Of a stretch of DNA of 64,000 nt, positions 33,256 through 43,135 are shown piece by piece (position 1 is the stretch's first letter; every line of letters begins with the position of its first letter). The notes beneath the pieces were generated by a model. The model made no database searches, was not told the DNA's origin, and saw only the letters and a list, made by a program, of their open reading frames with translations. Origin of the DNA: Rosenbergiella collisarenosi (lineage in GTDB: Bacteria; Pseudomonadota; Gammaproteobacteria; Enterobacterales; Enterobacteriaceae); the NCBI RefSeq assembly GCF_018494085.1, contig NZ_JABBFP010000002.1, positions 124,001 through 188,000 of the forward strand, written 5' to 3'. Both the position numbers and the translations under genes were made by a program.

Positions 33256-34449
33256 ATGAAAAAATACCTAGGGATTACGGCAGCACTGTTGTTCAACCAA
33301 GCGGCGAGCGCGGATGAGGCACGTTTATTAAATCAGCAACCCGCTATTGCGGAGCAAACCTTTCTCGTCGGTTCTTGGACCGGTGAGGCACAGGGCGCGC
33401 GCGTCCAGAAAGCGTTCTATCCTAGCCAAGGCATTTATACGGTACGCCTCGCGGCGAATGGCAGCATGATGCCGATTGCCCTAACGCCAGCGCAAAGTCC
33501 ATCCTGGCTGACGATTGATGCTACGCATCAGCGCGTTTACGTCGTCAACGAGGTTGAAGACGGTAAAGTCAGCGCCTACCATCTTGAGAAAAATGGTGAG
33601 TTAACCTTATTGAATACCGTCGATAGCAGCGGCATGCACCCTACGCACTCGGCGTTGAGTCGTGATGGTCGTTACTTACTGGTTGCTAACTATTCCGCGA
33701 AAGACGGACAAGCTGGAGTGAGCGCTATCCCTGTACAGAGCGATGGCCGTTTAGGTAAAACCCAACAGTTCTTCCCGTATAACCAAGGGAGTAACAAAGT
33801 TGCGGAACGCCAATCTTCGGGCCATGCGCATTCGGTCACGTTCAGTATTGATGGTCAGTACGTGCTAGCCGCCGACTTGGGCGCGGATAAGATCCAGGTC
33901 TATCACTACGATACTAAAGCTAAACAGCCGTTCAGCTTGTTAGCAGATAAAACTATCAACTTCCCAGAAGGCGATGGTCCTCGTCATAGCTTATTCTCTG
34001 CCGATGGTAAGCATCTGTACATCACGACGGAGATGTCCGCGCAGGTGAAGGTCTACTCTTTTAACCAAGGGAAGACTGAGCTACTGCAATCTGAGAAACT
34101 GACTGATTCGACTAAGCCTGACGATATGAGTGGCGCAGGTCTATCACTGTCGCCAGATGGTCGTTTCTTATATGTAGGCAACCGTGGCGAGAAGAACCAG
34201 ATTGTTCGTTATGCGGTGGATAAGGCGACAGGTAAGCTGTCTGCATCCAAAACCTATTCCGCGGGTGGCGTAGAGCCGCGTGACTTTACGTTTGATGCGA
34301 CGGGTCGTTATCTGTTCGTGGCGAACGTTTACTCGAATAATGTGGTGGAGTTTGCGCGCGATCTCGAGACCGGTGACCTGTCACCAACGGGTGCAACCTT
34401 GCAAATCGGTACGCCGACGCATATTCGTTTTGTGACGATGGCGAAGTAA
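33256..34449 (+). CDS. Exported seven-bladed beta-propeller, lactonase family
   Basis: A 397-residue protein with a signal peptide (MKKYLGITAALLFNQAASA) and a seven-bladed propeller of the 6-phosphogluconolactonase/YbhE family, shown by repeats such as PTHSALSRDGRYLLVANYSA, GHAHSVTFSIDGQYVLAADL, GDGPRHSLFSADGKHLYITT and EPRDFTFDATGRYLFVANVY. E. coli Pgl is cytoplasmic; export makes a sugar-lactone hydrolase of the periplasm more likely than a pentose-phosphate role. The promoter gap separates it from ppk on the other strand. Confidence 0.85.
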   Translation: MKKYLGITAALLFNQAASADEARLLNQQPAIAEQTFLVGSWTGEAQGARVQKAFYPSQGIYTVRLAANGSMMPIALTPAQSPSWLTIDATHQRVYVVNEVEDGKVSAYHLEKNGELTLLNTVDSSGMHPTHSALSRDGRYLLVANYSAKDGQAGVSAIPVQSDGRLGKTQQFFPYNQGSNKVAERQSSGHAHSVTFSIDGQYVLAADLGADKIQVYHYDTKAKQPFSLLADKTINFPEGDGPRHSLFSADGKHLYITTEMSAQVKVYSFNQGKTELLQSEKLTDSTKPDDMSGAGLSLSPDGRFLYVGNRGEKNQIVRYAVDKATGKLSASKTYSAGGVEPRDFTFDATGRYLFVANVYSNNVVEFARDLETGDLSPTGATLQIGTPTHIRFVTMAK

Positions 34450-34457
34450 GATAAAAA

Positions 34458-34479
34458 AGGCCGCATAAGTCTGCGGCCT
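34458..34479. terminator. Bidirectional terminator between lactonase gene and purN
   Basis: AGGCCGCA (34458-34465) pairs with TGCGGCCT (34472-34479) around a 6-base loop. On the minus strand it is followed by TTTTTTATC, so it ends purMN transcripts; on the plus strand it lies 8 bases past the lactonase stop and may also help there. Confidence 0.8.
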
Positions 34480-34494
34480 GTTCAAATGGGTGAG

Positions 34495-35109
34495 CTAGAG
34501 AGGTTCATTATCGAGCCATGCTCGATCGCCTCTTAGGGATAAACGTCCTTCCACCCACCACTGAATAACCTGCGGATAGATCCGGTGCTCCTCAATCAGC
34601 AGGCGTTCGGCAAGATCCTGCTCAGTATCATCAGGTAGCACAGGGATGGAGGCTTGTAGAATAACGGGGCCACCATCAAGCTGTTCAGTCACAAAATGCA
34701 CGCTCACGCCATGCTCGCTATCGCCATTCTCTAGCGCCCGCCGATGTGTATGCAGACCGGGATACTTCGGTAAGAGAGAAGGATGAATATTGAGTAACCG
34801 GCCCAGATAATGCGAAACGAACGATGAGCTCAGAATGCGCATATAGCCTGCTAACACCACTAAGTCTGGCTGATAGCTATCGATCTGTTGCATTAATGCG
34901 CGATCGAAGGCCTGGCGATCAGCATAGTCGCCGATGGCAAGGCTTTGCGTAGCGATGCCTGCACGTTGTGCACGCTGCAAGCCGAAAGCATCCGTTTTAT
35001 TACTGAAGACGGCCACGATCTCGGCGTTGAGCCTGCCGAGTTGGCAGGCATCGATAATGGCTTGTAGGTTGGAGCCTGATCCGGAGATCAGGACAACAAT
35101 GCGTTTCAT
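34495..35109 (-). CDS. purN: Phosphoribosylglycinamide formyltransferase (GART)
   Basis: A 204-residue folate-dependent enzyme for the third step of purine synthesis. Motifs: [17 protein letters not shown] (phosphate loop), LAGYMRILS (folate site), [20 protein letters not shown] with catalytic Asn and His, and the Asp in [14 protein letters not shown]. The ATG overlaps the purM stop by 4 bases (ATGA), as in E. coli. Confidence 0.96.
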   Translation of the reverse strand: MKRIVVLISGSGSNLQAIIDACQLGRLNAEIVAVFSNKTDAFGLQRAQRAGIATQSLAIGDYADRQAFDRALMQQIDSYQPDLVVLAGYMRILSSSFVSHYLGRLLNIHPSLLPKYPGLHTHRRALENGDSEHGVSVHFVTEQLDGGPVILQASIPVLPDDTEQDLAERLLIEEHRIYPQVIQWWVEGRLSLRGDRAWLDNEPL

Positions 35110-36143
35110 GCAATCACAACCTGCTCAGCCGCATCCCCTTCTGTGATATGGCCGATCTGCCAAGCGTTTTCACCTAATTCTTGTAGATAAGCGATAGCCG
35201 CCTCGGCATCCGCCGCCGGTAGAGCGATAATCATTCCCACACCACAGTTGAAGGTTCGATACATTTCATGACGGCTCACGTTACCGGCTTGTTGTAACCA
35301 GCCGAACACCGCAGGCCACTGCCAGCTACTTTCATCGATAATGGCTTGGGTATTTTCAGGCAATACGCGCGGGATGTTTTCCCAGAAACCCCCACCGGTA
35401 AGGTGCGCGATAGCGTGAATATCAAATTTTTCGATGAGCGCGAGCGTATTTTTAACATAAATACGCGTTGGGGCGAGAAGATGATCCGCTAAAGATTGAC
35501 CGTTCAGTTGCTCGGTTAGCGGGTCGGTGTTGCTGACTTCTAAAATCTTTCTGACTAATGAGTAGCCGTTAGAATGCGGGCCACTTGACCCTAAGGCGAT
35601 CAATACATCCCCGGCACCGACTTTACTGCCATCGATAATTTCGGACTTTTCGACAACGCCGACACAAAACCCTGCGACATCGTAATCATCACCATGGTAC
35701 ATCCCAGGCATCTCGGCGGTTTCGCCGCCAACGAGTGCACAACCGGATTGTTGGCAACCTTCCGCAATACCAGTAATGACCGATGCCGCGGTATCGACAT
35801 CAAGCTTTCCGGTCGCGTAGTAATCGAGGAAAAACAGAGGCTCTGCCCCTTGCACGACAAGATCATTCACGCACATGGCGACCAGATCAATACCGATGGT
35901 ATCGTGAAGGCCTAAGTCCATGGCTAAACGTAGCTTAGTTCCTACGCCATCGGTGCCTGAGACCAATACCGGCTCACGGTATTTGGTCGGCAGTGAACAG
36001 AGTGCTCCGAAGCCGCCTAATCCACCCATGACTTCAGGGCGACGAGTCTTTTTCACAACACCTTTAATTCGATCGACTAGTGCATTTCCAGCATCAATAT
36101 CAACACCGGCATCTTTATAACTAAGAGTGGTTTTGTCGGTCAC
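35106..36143 (-). CDS. purM: Phosphoribosylformylglycinamidine cyclo-ligase (AIR synthetase)
   Basis: A 345-residue ATP-dependent enzyme for the fifth step of purine synthesis. Family motifs: [20 protein letters not shown] at the N-terminus, [48 protein letters not shown] and [16 protein letters not shown]. First gene of purMN; a PurR box lies about 65 bases upstream. Confidence 0.97.
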   Translation of the reverse strand: MTDKTTLSYKDAGVDIDAGNALVDRIKGVVKKTRRPEVMGGLGGFGALCSLPTKYREPVLVSGTDGVGTKLRLAMDLGLHDTIGIDLVAMCVNDLVVQGAEPLFFLDYYATGKLDVDTAASVITGIAEGCQQSGCALVGGETAEMPGMYHGDDYDVAGFCVGVVEKSEIIDGSKVGAGDVLIALGSSGPHSNGYSLVRKILEVSNTDPLTEQLNGQSLADHLLAPTRIYVKNTLALIEKFDIHAIAHLTGGGFWENIPRVLPENTQAIIDESSWQWPAVFGWLQQAGNVSRHEMYRTFNCGVGMIIALPAADAEAAIAYLQELGENAWQIGHITEGDAAEQVVIA

Positions 36144-36206
36144 TGCAAAATCCCCACGCGAGTTGCGGTTGGTAATTAAATGAGAGCGCGGCTATTCTAT
36201 CAGTCG

Positions 36207-36222
36207 TCGCAATCGTTTGCGA
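36207..36222. promoter_or_regulatory. PurR operator upstream of purMN
   Basis: TCGCAATCGTTTGCGA matches the PurR consensus ACGCAAACGTTTGCGT at 13 of 16 positions and is nearly palindromic. It lies between purM and upp, about 64 bases from the purM start. E. coli purMN is PurR-repressed from a similar place. Confidence 0.8.
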
Positions 36223-36326
36223 GCCTCAGTTTCGCTTGAGTAACGATAAGTCTAAACGAAGGGGATACCCATGAAAAAAGCGGGGTAATTTTGCCATCAG
36301 CCATACCGCCATCGCTTAAAAAGCGC

Positions 36327-36332
36327 TATAAT
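36327..36332 (+). promoter_or_regulatory. -10 element upstream of upp
   Basis: TATAAT, a perfect sigma-70 -10 hexamer, lies 45 bases upstream of the upp start. No convincing -35 hexamer is 16-18 bases before it. Confidence 0.5.
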
Positions 36333-36377
36333 CCGTCGATTTTTTAGCAGTTTATTTTTTTTGCTCGGGGAGAAGGT

Positions 36378-37004
36378 ATGAAAATCGTTGAAGTAAAACA
36401 TCCACTGGTTCGCCATAAATTAGGTTTGATGCGCGAGAATGAAATCAGCACCAAGCGTTTTCGTGAGCTTGCCTCAGAAGTCGGCAGCTTATTAACCTAC
36501 GAGGCCACGGCGACCTTAGAAACCGAAGTAGTGACTGTTGACGGTTGGAATGGCCCGGTCGAGATTGAACAAATTAAAGGTAAAAAAATTACCGTCGTGC
36601 CTATCTTGCGCGCAGGTCTTGGCATGATGGAAGGGGTGCTGGAACACGTCCCTAGCGCCCGTATTAGCGTAGTTGGTGTATACCGTGACGAGAAAACCCT
36701 CGAGCCGGTGCCTTATTTCCAAAAACTCGCCTCGAATATGGATGAGCGGATGGCATTGGTGGTTGACCCGATGTTGGCAACCGGTGGCTCGATGATTGCT
36801 ACGATCGATCTATTAAAGCAGTCAGGCTGCCAAGCAATTAAAGTATTGGTATTGGTTGCTGCTCCAGAAGGGCTTGCAGCACTTGAAGCCGCCCACCCTG
36901 ACGTGGAGTTATACACGGCGTCGATCGATCAAGGCCTCGACGCGCACGGCTACATCATCCCTGGATTGGGTGATGCTGGCGACAAAATTTTTGGTACTAA
37001 GTAA
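36378..37004 (+). CDS. upp: Uracil phosphoribosyltransferase
   Basis: A 208-residue enzyme making UMP from uracil and PRPP. N-terminal [20 protein letters not shown] is near-invariant in enterobacteria; [20 protein letters not shown] is the PRPP-binding motif and [19 protein letters not shown] the C-terminal uracil site. Full length relative to E. coli (208). It precedes uraA as in E. coli. Confidence 0.97.
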   Translation: MKIVEVKHPLVRHKLGLMRENEISTKRFRELASEVGSLLTYEATATLETEVVTVDGWNGPVEIEQIKGKKITVVPILRAGLGMMEGVLEHVPSARISVVGVYRDEKTLEPVPYFQKLASNMDERMALVVDPMLATGGSMIATIDLLKQSGCQAIKVLVLVAAPEGLAALEAAHPDVELYTASIDQGLDAHGYIIPGLGDAGDKIFGTK

Positions 37005-37023
37005 GCGTCTTTATTCGTGAATG

Positions 37024-37046
37024 CCGACCCAATGGTCGGTTTTTTT
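37024..37046 (+). terminator. Intrinsic terminator between upp and uraA
   Basis: CCGACC (37024-37029) pairs with GGTCGG (37034-37039) around CAAT, followed by seven T. It would stop or attenuate part of the transcripts between upp and uraA. Confidence 0.75.
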
Positions 37047-37068
37047 ATGCCTAATTCAGGGGGTGACT

Positions 37069-38331
37069 ATGCGTCGTCGTACTATTGAAGTCGATGAGCG
37101 TTTACCGTTGTATCAAACGCTTCCGCTCAGCCTACAACATCTTTTCGCCATGTTCGGCTCTACGGTTTTGGTTCCTGTTCTTTTTCACGTCAATCCCGCC
37201 ACCATACTGTTGTTTAATGGCGTGGGCACATTACTCTATCTGTTTATCTGTAAAGGTAAAATCCCCGCCTATCTAGGGTCGAGTTTTGCTTTTATCTCAC
37301 CCGTATTGTTGTTGCTACCCCAGGGCTATGAGGTTGCGTTAGGCGGCTTTATCGTCTGCGGCCTGCTATTTTGTTTGGTCGGGCTAATCGTTAAATATGC
37401 TGGCACCCGATGGTTGGATATCCTATTTCCTCCCGCGGCGATGGGCGCGATTATCGCAGTCATCGGCCTTGAGTTAGCGGGGGTGGCGGCGAAGATGGCG
37501 GGTTTAGTGACCGACGCTGGAGCAGTGAGTGATAGCCATACCCTAGTCGTTTCGATGATCACTCTCGGCGTGACGGTGTTTGGTGCCGTATTATTCCGCG
37601 GCTTTTTCGCCATTATCCCGATTTTAATTGGGGTGGTCGCGGGTTACGTCGTCGCAGGGGCGCTCGGTATGGTTGACTGGGTGCCGGTACAACACGCGGC
37701 TTGGTTTGCCTTGCCGACGTTCTATCATCCGCGCTTCGAATGGATGGCTATTTTAACGATATTACCCGCGGCGCTGGTGGTGATTGCCGAGCACGTGGGT
37801 CACCTCGTAGTGACGGCGAATATTGTAAAACGCGATCTGATCCGCGACCCGGGTTTGCATCGTTCGATGCTGGCGAATGGGTTGTCGACGGTATTCTCCG
37901 GATTTTTTGGTTCGACACCGAATACGACCTATGGCGAGAACATCGGCGTGATGGCGATTACTCGCGTTTACAGTACTTGGGTAATCGGTGGGGCGGCAAT
38001 CATGGCTATTGCACTATCATGTGTCGGGAAACTCGCTGCAATAATTCAGGCCATTCCGGTCCCCGTGATGGGCGGCGTTTCATTGTTGCTTTATGGGGTG
38101 ATCGGCGCGTCGGGTATTCGCGTATTGATCGATGCTAAAGTCGATTACAGTAAAGCGAAAAATTTAATTCTTACCGCTATTATTCTTATTATTGGGGTGA
38201 GCGGGGCGTCGATTCATATCGGCGCGGCTGAACTGAAAGGGATGGCATTAGCTACAGTAGTAGGTATTGCGCTGAGCCTGATTTTCTATCTTATTGAACG
38301 CTGGATGCCGGAAGCGGTGAGCCAGGATTAA
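37069..38331 (+). CDS. uraA: Uracil:H+ symporter
   Basis: A 420-residue NCS2-family inner-membrane symporter. N-terminal DERLPLYQTLPLSLQHLFAM carries the conserved Gln-His; AYLGSSFAFISPVLLLL and the helix-10 motif STPNTTYGENIGVMAITRVY hold the substrate-binding polar residues. The ATG at 37069 follows CAGGGGG; a longer frame from 37021 overlaps the terminator and is rejected. Works with Upp to salvage uracil. Confidence 0.96.
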   Translation: MRRRTIEVDERLPLYQTLPLSLQHLFAMFGSTVLVPVLFHVNPATILLFNGVGTLLYLFICKGKIPAYLGSSFAFISPVLLLLPQGYEVALGGFIVCGLLFCLVGLIVKYAGTRWLDILFPPAAMGAIIAVIGLELAGVAAKMAGLVTDAGAVSDSHTLVVSMITLGVTVFGAVLFRGFFAIIPILIGVVAGYVVAGALGMVDWVPVQHAAWFALPTFYHPRFEWMAILTILPAALVVIAEHVGHLVVTANIVKRDLIRDPGLHRSMLANGLSTVFSGFFGSTPNTTYGENIGVMAITRVYSTWVIGGAAIMAIALSCVGKLAAIIQAIPVPVMGGVSLLLYGVIGASGIRVLIDAKVDYSKAKNLILTAIILIIGVSGASIHIGAAELKGMALATVVGIALSLIFYLIERWMPEAVSQD

Positions 38332-38334
38332 CTC

Positions 38335-38371
38335 AATAGGGGGAAGTAGAAAAGCTTTCCCCTATTTTTTT
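38335..38371 (+). terminator. Rho-independent terminator after uraA
   Basis: AATAGGGG (38335-38342) pairs with CCCCTATT (38359-38366), followed by a T-run to 38371, just past the uraA stop codon. Confidence 0.8.
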
Positions 38372-38468
38372 AATGGTAGGGTCGTCGCTATTTCAACGCA
38401 GTCAACACTTACGAAAAGTTATGCTAAACTGCCTATGATTTTAACTGGCTCCCATTATTGAGGTTATT

Positions 38469-39170
38469 CTGAACACGCCAGCACAACTCTCTTTACCACT
38501 CTATCTACCTGATGATGAAACCTTTTCCAGTTTCTGGCCCGGGTCAAACTCCGCGTTACTCGCGTCGATTACTACGGTTCTCAATCAGCCTCAGGGCGGT
38601 TATATCTACTTTTGGTCACGGGAAGGAGCCGGGCGCAGCCATTTGATGCATGCAGCCTGTAGCGAACTCTCGGCGCGTGAACAAGCGGTGGGCTATGTCC
38701 CCTTAGATAAGAGAACCTGGTTTTCGCCAGAAGTGCTGGAGGGGATGGAGCAACTCGCGTTGGTATGTATTGATAATATTCATTGCATCGCCGGTGATGA
38801 GGAATGGGAGATGGCGATCTTCGACCTGTATAACCGTATTCTGGAAATGGGGAAAACGCGGCTATTAATTAGTGGTAATGCGCCGCCTCGCCAGCTCGAT
38901 CTGCAGCTGCCAGATTTGGCCTCTCGGTTAGATTGGGGGCAGATTTACTGGTTACAGCCGCTAAACGATGATGAAAAAGTCTTGGCCTTACAGAAGCGTG
39001 CTGGCATTCGTGGGTTCGAACTCCCGGAGGATGTGGGGCGCTTTCTGATTAAACGCCTCGATCGTGAAATGCGTACTCTGTTTGAAACCTTAGATAAGCT
39101 CGATCATGCATCCATTCGTCTACAACGCAAATTAACCATTCCTTTTGTGAAAGAGGCGCTGGGGCTTTAG
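38469..39170 (+). CDS. hda: DnaA inactivator Hda, with CTG start codon
   Basis: A 233-residue AAA+ protein that, bound to the DNA sliding clamp, stimulates ATP hydrolysis by DnaA and so limits replication initiation. No ATG fits the true N-terminus; a CTG at 38469 preceded by GAGGT gives (M)[18 protein letters not shown], including the clamp-binding QLSLPL motif, and exactly the E. coli length of 233. AAA+ signatures follow: [33 protein letters not shown] and [20 protein letters not shown]. The first in-frame ATG, at 38643, would delete 58 residues and the clamp motif. E. coli hda also starts at CTG. Confidence 0.95.
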   Translation: MNTPAQLSLPLYLPDDETFSSFWPGSNSALLASITTVLNQPQGGYIYFWSREGAGRSHLMHAACSELSAREQAVGYVPLDKRTWFSPEVLEGMEQLALVCIDNIHCIAGDEEWEMAIFDLYNRILEMGKTRLLISGNAPPRQLDLQLPDLASRLDWGQIYWLQPLNDDEKVLALQKRAGIRGFELPEDVGRFLIKRLDREMRTLFETLDKLDHASIRLQRKLTIPFVKEALGL

Positions 39171-39303
39171 GTGGGAAAACGGATGAATACTTTTCTAAGT
39201 GCAATAAGGTTTATCAGTATTTAACCTGTACGGTTAATACCCTCTATTGCTACCTTTATTATTTTTCTCTGTTTTCCAAAAACGCATTATAGAGAGTGAA
39301 AGT

Positions 39304-39420
39304 ATGGCAACGCCTCGCCGGTCTGTACTCGTCTTATTGACGCAGCTTGGGGAGTCGGAAAAAAAAGAGAGGGCTTTATACGAGAAATTAATAAGGATAA
39401 TTAGGGCACATAACCGCTAG
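39304..39420 (+). CDS. Candidate 38-residue small ORF after hda
   Basis: An ATG at 39304 opens 38 codons reading MATPRRSVLVLLTQLGESEK then KERALYEKLIRIIRAHNR, charged and likely helical. The upstream GAGAGTGAAAG is only a moderate ribosome site. E. coli has yfgD (arsC family) here, which is unrelated. Unrecognised; could be chance. Confidence 0.25.
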   Translation: MATPRRSVLVLLTQLGESEKKERALYEKLIRIIRAHNR

Positions 39421-39438
39421 CTAACCACACCTGTACCA

Positions 39439-40899
39439 CTATCCTTTCTGATATTGCCGAAAACGCTGCTGCAACACACGTAACTGATCGATACGCGCAT
39501 CATAGCGCTGCTGTGCGAGGCTCCCCGTTTTTTCTTGACCGCTGGCATCGCTTAAGGCCCTGATAGCTTGATCCAATTGACCGCTGAGTGCTAACCCTTG
39601 CGCTTGAGCGAAGCGTTGCTCGTTGGTCATGCCGAGATCTCCGGTAGCCTGTACCATCAGATCCCAACCGATCGGATCGTCCGGATAGTCCCAAGTATAA
39701 CGATTGAGGATCGCCAAGGCTTGTGCTGGGTGCTTAGCCTCGAGATACGCATTAGCAAGATTGACGCGAAGAACAGGATTCGCCGCATAGTTAGGGATGC
39801 TGGTCAGCCGGTTAACCGCTTGATTGGGTTGTTTCAAGGCAATATCGATATCGGTGGCGAGATCGAGAAACCAAGGATTGGTCGGTTGTTGACTAAGCAA
39901 CTGCGTGATTAATCGCTTTGCATTATCATTACTTTTGGCTTGCATAAACATCACTGCACGGCCGTAAGTTGCCGCTAATTTTTCGCGGCTATTGCCCTTA
40001 TCGTAGTTACTGAGCACATCATCCAGTTGGTTCTTCTCCTGCTCTGAGCCGTACATCGCTAAGATCCTGACTTTGGCAAAGTAAAAATCTTGCGACGATT
40101 GAACGATCAGCCGTGGCATTTGGTTAGCCCGGTTTCGCGCGTCGGCTAGACGACTATCTGGCAGGGGGTGGGTCAGTAGGATCTCTGGCGGTGTCGAAGA
40201 GAAACGCGTTTGGTCGGCCAATTTTTGCAGGAATGCAGGCATTGCTTCGGGATCGAAGCCAGAGCGCTGGAGTACCTGCAGGCCGATACGATCGGCCTCT
40301 CGCTCATTCTCTTGCGTAAAGCTAATGACCCCTTGCTGCGATCCGGCCAAAGTACCGGTTAATGCGGCCATTCCTACCTGAGGGTTCGCCATGGCAAGTA
40401 GAATAGATCCTAGTGCACCGACCCAGGTGAGAGGTGCAGTACTTTTTTGATCGGCCATTGCACGTGCCAGGTGGCGCTGTGTCACGTGTGAAATTTCGTG
40501 CGCCATGACCGAGGCCAATTGGCTCTCGTTATCGGTATAACGGAACAGGGCAGAATGGAGTACCACGTTGCCGCCGAAGAAAGCAAAGGCGTTCAGCTCA
40601 TCGTTCTGGATAAGAAAGAAATGGAAGGGAGTCTTTACCGACCAAGCATGAGCCACTAGTCGTTGTCCCACGCCATTGATGTATTGCGTGAGCAGCGGGT
40701 CATCGATTAATGGCGCGCTGGCCCGGAGCTGGCGTACGTAGAAATCGCCCATCTGTAGTTCTTGATTGATGGACAGTGTCTCGCCGGCCGTGGTGCCGAT
40801 ATCCGGTAGGGTGTCGGCCACATCGGCCAAAGCAATACTGTTCCAGCTAAGAAAAGCGGCAACTGCTGTTGCGATCAGCCTTTTATTTAGTAAAGCCAC
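39439..40899 (-). CDS. bepA: Outer-membrane assembly metalloprotease/chaperone BepA
   Basis: A 486-residue periplasmic protein that assists LptD assembly and degrades stalled outer-membrane proteins. Signal peptide ends at ALA-DV (about residue 25); the M48 zinc motif [12 protein letters not shown] has ligands H134 and H138 with E135. TPR-like helices fill the C-terminal half. The start is a GTG at 40899 with GAGGGGG 5 bases upstream; a TTG at 40929 is less likely. Length matches E. coli (487). Confidence 0.93.
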   Translation of the reverse strand: MALLNKRLIATAVAAFLSWNSIALADVADTLPDIGTTAGETLSINQELQMGDFYVRQLRASAPLIDDPLLTQYINGVGQRLVAHAWSVKTPFHFFLIQNDELNAFAFFGGNVVLHSALFRYTDNESQLASVMAHEISHVTQRHLARAMADQKSTAPLTWVGALGSILLAMANPQVGMAALTGTLAGSQQGVISFTQENEREADRIGLQVLQRSGFDPEAMPAFLQKLADQTRFSSTPPEILLTHPLPDSRLADARNRANQMPRLIVQSSQDFYFAKVRILAMYGSEQEKNQLDDVLSNYDKGNSREKLAATYGRAVMFMQAKSNDNAKRLITQLLSQQPTNPWFLDLATDIDIALKQPNQAVNRLTSIPNYAANPVLRVNLANAYLEAKHPAQALAILNRYTWDYPDDPIGWDLMVQATGDLGMTNEQRFAQAQGLALSGQLDQAIRALSDASGQEKTGSLAQQRYDARIDQLRVLQQRFRQYQKG

Positions 40900-40925
40900 T
40901 ACGCCCCCTCGCTGGAACGCCCTTA

Positions 40926-41393
40926 TCAATGGGCCTGTACGTATTCTAAGACGATATCATGGTGGTTGGAGGTTTTGAAATTATCAAAGACTTTTTCAAC
41001 CTGACCCTTGCCGTCGATCAAGAAGCTGATGCGATGAATGCCGTCGTAGGTTTTCCCCATAAAGCTCTTCTCGCCCCAGACGCCGAAAGCTTCGCAGACC
41101 TTATGGTCCTCGTCGGAGAGTAGGGTAAAGTTAAGCAGTTCTTTCTCAACGAAACGCGAAAGTTTTTCTGGTTTGTCTGTGCTAATCCCTAAGACTTGCA
41201 CCCCAGCCGTTTTTAGCGAAGACATATTATCGCGCAGACCACAGGCTTGCACCGTACAGCCCGGCGTCATAGCCTTAGGGTAAAAGTAGACGAGAACGCG
41301 TTCACCACTGAAATCAGATAAACTAACTTCTTCGCCATCTTGGTCGAGTAAAGTAAATTGCGGCGCGGTATCGCCTACATTCAACGGGGACAT
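40926..41393 (-). CDS. bcp: Thioredoxin-dependent peroxiredoxin Bcp
   Basis: A 155-residue atypical 2-Cys peroxiredoxin reducing peroxides. [20 protein letters not shown] holds the peroxidatic C46 and resolving C51. The start ATG at 41393 has AGAGAG upstream; the in-frame extension to 41435 is not needed. It precedes bepA by 26 bases; E. coli has perM and the hyf genes between them. Confidence 0.95.
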   Translation of the reverse strand: MSPLNVGDTAPQFTLLDQDGEEVSLSDFSGERVLVYFYPKAMTPGCTVQACGLRDNMSSLKTAGVQVLGISTDKPEKLSRFVEKELLNFTLLSDEDHKVCEAFGVWGEKSFMGKTYDGIHRISFLIDGKGQVEKVFDNFKTSNHHDIVLEYVQAH

Positions 41394-41551
41394 AGTCTCT
41401 CTCCAATCGTTATGTGCCAGAACTGATGGGTTCATCAGTCATCTATTTCAGCATAGATTACGGCGGAAAACTGTTTTTGCAATGGTAAGGATAGAGCGTA
41501 GTTTTATCTGCTTTCAAGTTAATTATAAATGTCATACATGAAAAGGCGGTT

Positions 41552-42100
41552 TTATAAGCGGTCGGTTTCCTGTCGCCCGTCGGCTTGTAGCGTTCCTTGC
41601 GCGGATAATTCCTGACATAGCTGCTGAAAATTATAAGCGAGATCGGCTAACGCTTTGGCAGAACTTCCATAGGCATGGATGCGAATAGACAATATTGCGG
41701 GAGTCCCTGGGTGCGCGCGGGTCATCAGTTCGGCGATGTGCATATCATGCTGTGTCAACAATGCCGTAAAACGCTCGATAATCCGTGGAGAGTCCGGGAC
41801 ATCAACGGTCAGTGAGAAGCCTTCGTGGCGCACGGGGGTCGACCCTGTAGGTGTGCGCTTCATGACAATCAGCAGTTCCAGTTCAGCGCCTTTAATCGGT
41901 AATGTCGATTCGATCATATTAATTGCGTTAGCGGAGCCGGAAAGGAGCATCACAAAGGTAAACTCCCCACCGAGTAACGCCAGCCGGCTATCTTCGATGT
42001 TACACCCACATTGGCTAACGTGTCGGGTAATGGTATTGACTATTCCGGCGCGGTCGCTGCCGAGCGCGGTGATAACTAAATGCACAGGTGACGATGACAA
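41552..42100 (-). CDS. gcvR: Glycine cleavage system regulator GcvR
   Basis: A 182-residue protein with two ACT domains (VITALGSDRAGIVNTITRHV; FSLTVDVPDSPRIIERFTAL). It binds glycine and antagonises GcvA at the gcv promoter, rather than binding DNA itself. Translation starts at a TTG (42098-42100), with GGGAAA about 9 bases upstream. It is divergent from dapA, as in E. coli. Confidence 0.92.
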   Translation of the reverse strand: MSSSPVHLVITALGSDRAGIVNTITRHVSQCGCNIEDSRLALLGGEFTFVMLLSGSANAINMIESTLPIKGAELELLIVMKRTPTGSTPVRHEGFSLTVDVPDSPRIIERFTALLTQHDMHIAELMTRAHPGTPAILSIRIHAYGSSAKALADLAYNFQQLCQELSAQGTLQADGRQETDRL

Positions 42101-42242
42101 TGTGATATTTCCCAGAGTTTTACTAATTATCTTAAGGTAAACATAAAAAAAACTGCTGACAAGCAGTTGAGTGCATTCATCATCTTGCTTTTAGTGCGAT
42201 GGACACCTTACCATGAAGACCTTGGGAAATGAGGGGATAGCT

Positions 42243-43121
42243 ATGTTTACCGGAAGTATTGTTGCACTCGTCACACCGATGGACGAAAACGGGCAAGTTT
42301 GCGAGAGCAGCCTAAAAAAATTAATCGACTACCACATTGATAGTGGAACTTCTGCAATCGTTGCCATGGGCACGACAGGTGAATCAGCAACCTTAACCCA
42401 TGACGAACACATCAACGTCGTCCTGCGTACCGTTGAACTCGCGGCTGGACGCATCCCTGTGATTGCGGGGACCGGTACTAATGCTACCGCGGAAGGTATC
42501 GCCCTGACACAACGTTTAGAGAACAGCGGCGTAGTAGGCTGTTTAACCGTAGTCCCTTATTATAATCGCCCTACACAAGAAGGGATCTTCCAGCATTTTA
42601 AAGCGATTGCAGAGAGTACCGATTTACCGCAATTACTTTATAATGTGCCGGGACGCACTGGCTGTGATATGTTGCCGGAAACCGTTGCACGTCTTGCCGA
42701 AGTAGAAAATATTATCGGAATTAAAGAAGCAACGGGGAACTTATCCCGTGTAAGTCAGATCCAAGCGTTGACCAAAGAAGATTTTATTTTACTTAGTGGT
42801 GATGATGAAACAGCGTTAGACTTTATGCAGTTGGGTGGGAAGGGCGTTATTTCAGTAACCTCGAACGTTGCTGCTCGCGAAATGGCTCAGCTATGCGCGC
42901 TTGCCGCAGCAGGGAATTTTACTGAAGCACGAACTCTAAACCAACGACTCATGGCGCTTCATCAGCACTTATTTTATGAACCAAATCCTATCCCAGTGAA
43001 ATGGGTGGCTAAACAGCTGGGATTGATCGCTAATGATACCTTGCGTCTGCCAATGACACCGCTATCGGCTACTTCGGAACCGATACTGTTACAGGCAATC
43101 CGTGATGCAGGTCTGCGATAA
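42243..43121 (+). CDS. dapA: 4-hydroxy-tetrahydrodipicolinate synthase
   Basis: A 292-residue aldolase condensing pyruvate with aspartate semialdehyde, first step of lysine/DAP synthesis. [19 protein letters not shown] start, [16 protein letters not shown] substrate loop, [12 protein letters not shown] with catalytic Tyr, and [13 protein letters not shown] with the Schiff-base Lys. The start is the ATG at 42243 (GAGGGGAT upstream); an earlier ATG at 42213 is rejected. Length equals E. coli. Confidence 0.97.
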   Translation: MFTGSIVALVTPMDENGQVCESSLKKLIDYHIDSGTSAIVAMGTTGESATLTHDEHINVVLRTVELAAGRIPVIAGTGTNATAEGIALTQRLENSGVVGCLTVVPYYNRPTQEGIFQHFKAIAESTDLPQLLYNVPGRTGCDMLPETVARLAEVENIIGIKEATGNLSRVSQIQALTKEDFILLSGDDETALDFMQLGGKGVISVTSNVAAREMAQLCALAAAGNFTEARTLNQRLMALHQHLFYEPNPIPVKWVAKQLGLIANDTLRLPMTPLSATSEPILLQAIRDAGLR

Positions 43122-43135
43122 GTTAGGGAGTTTTA

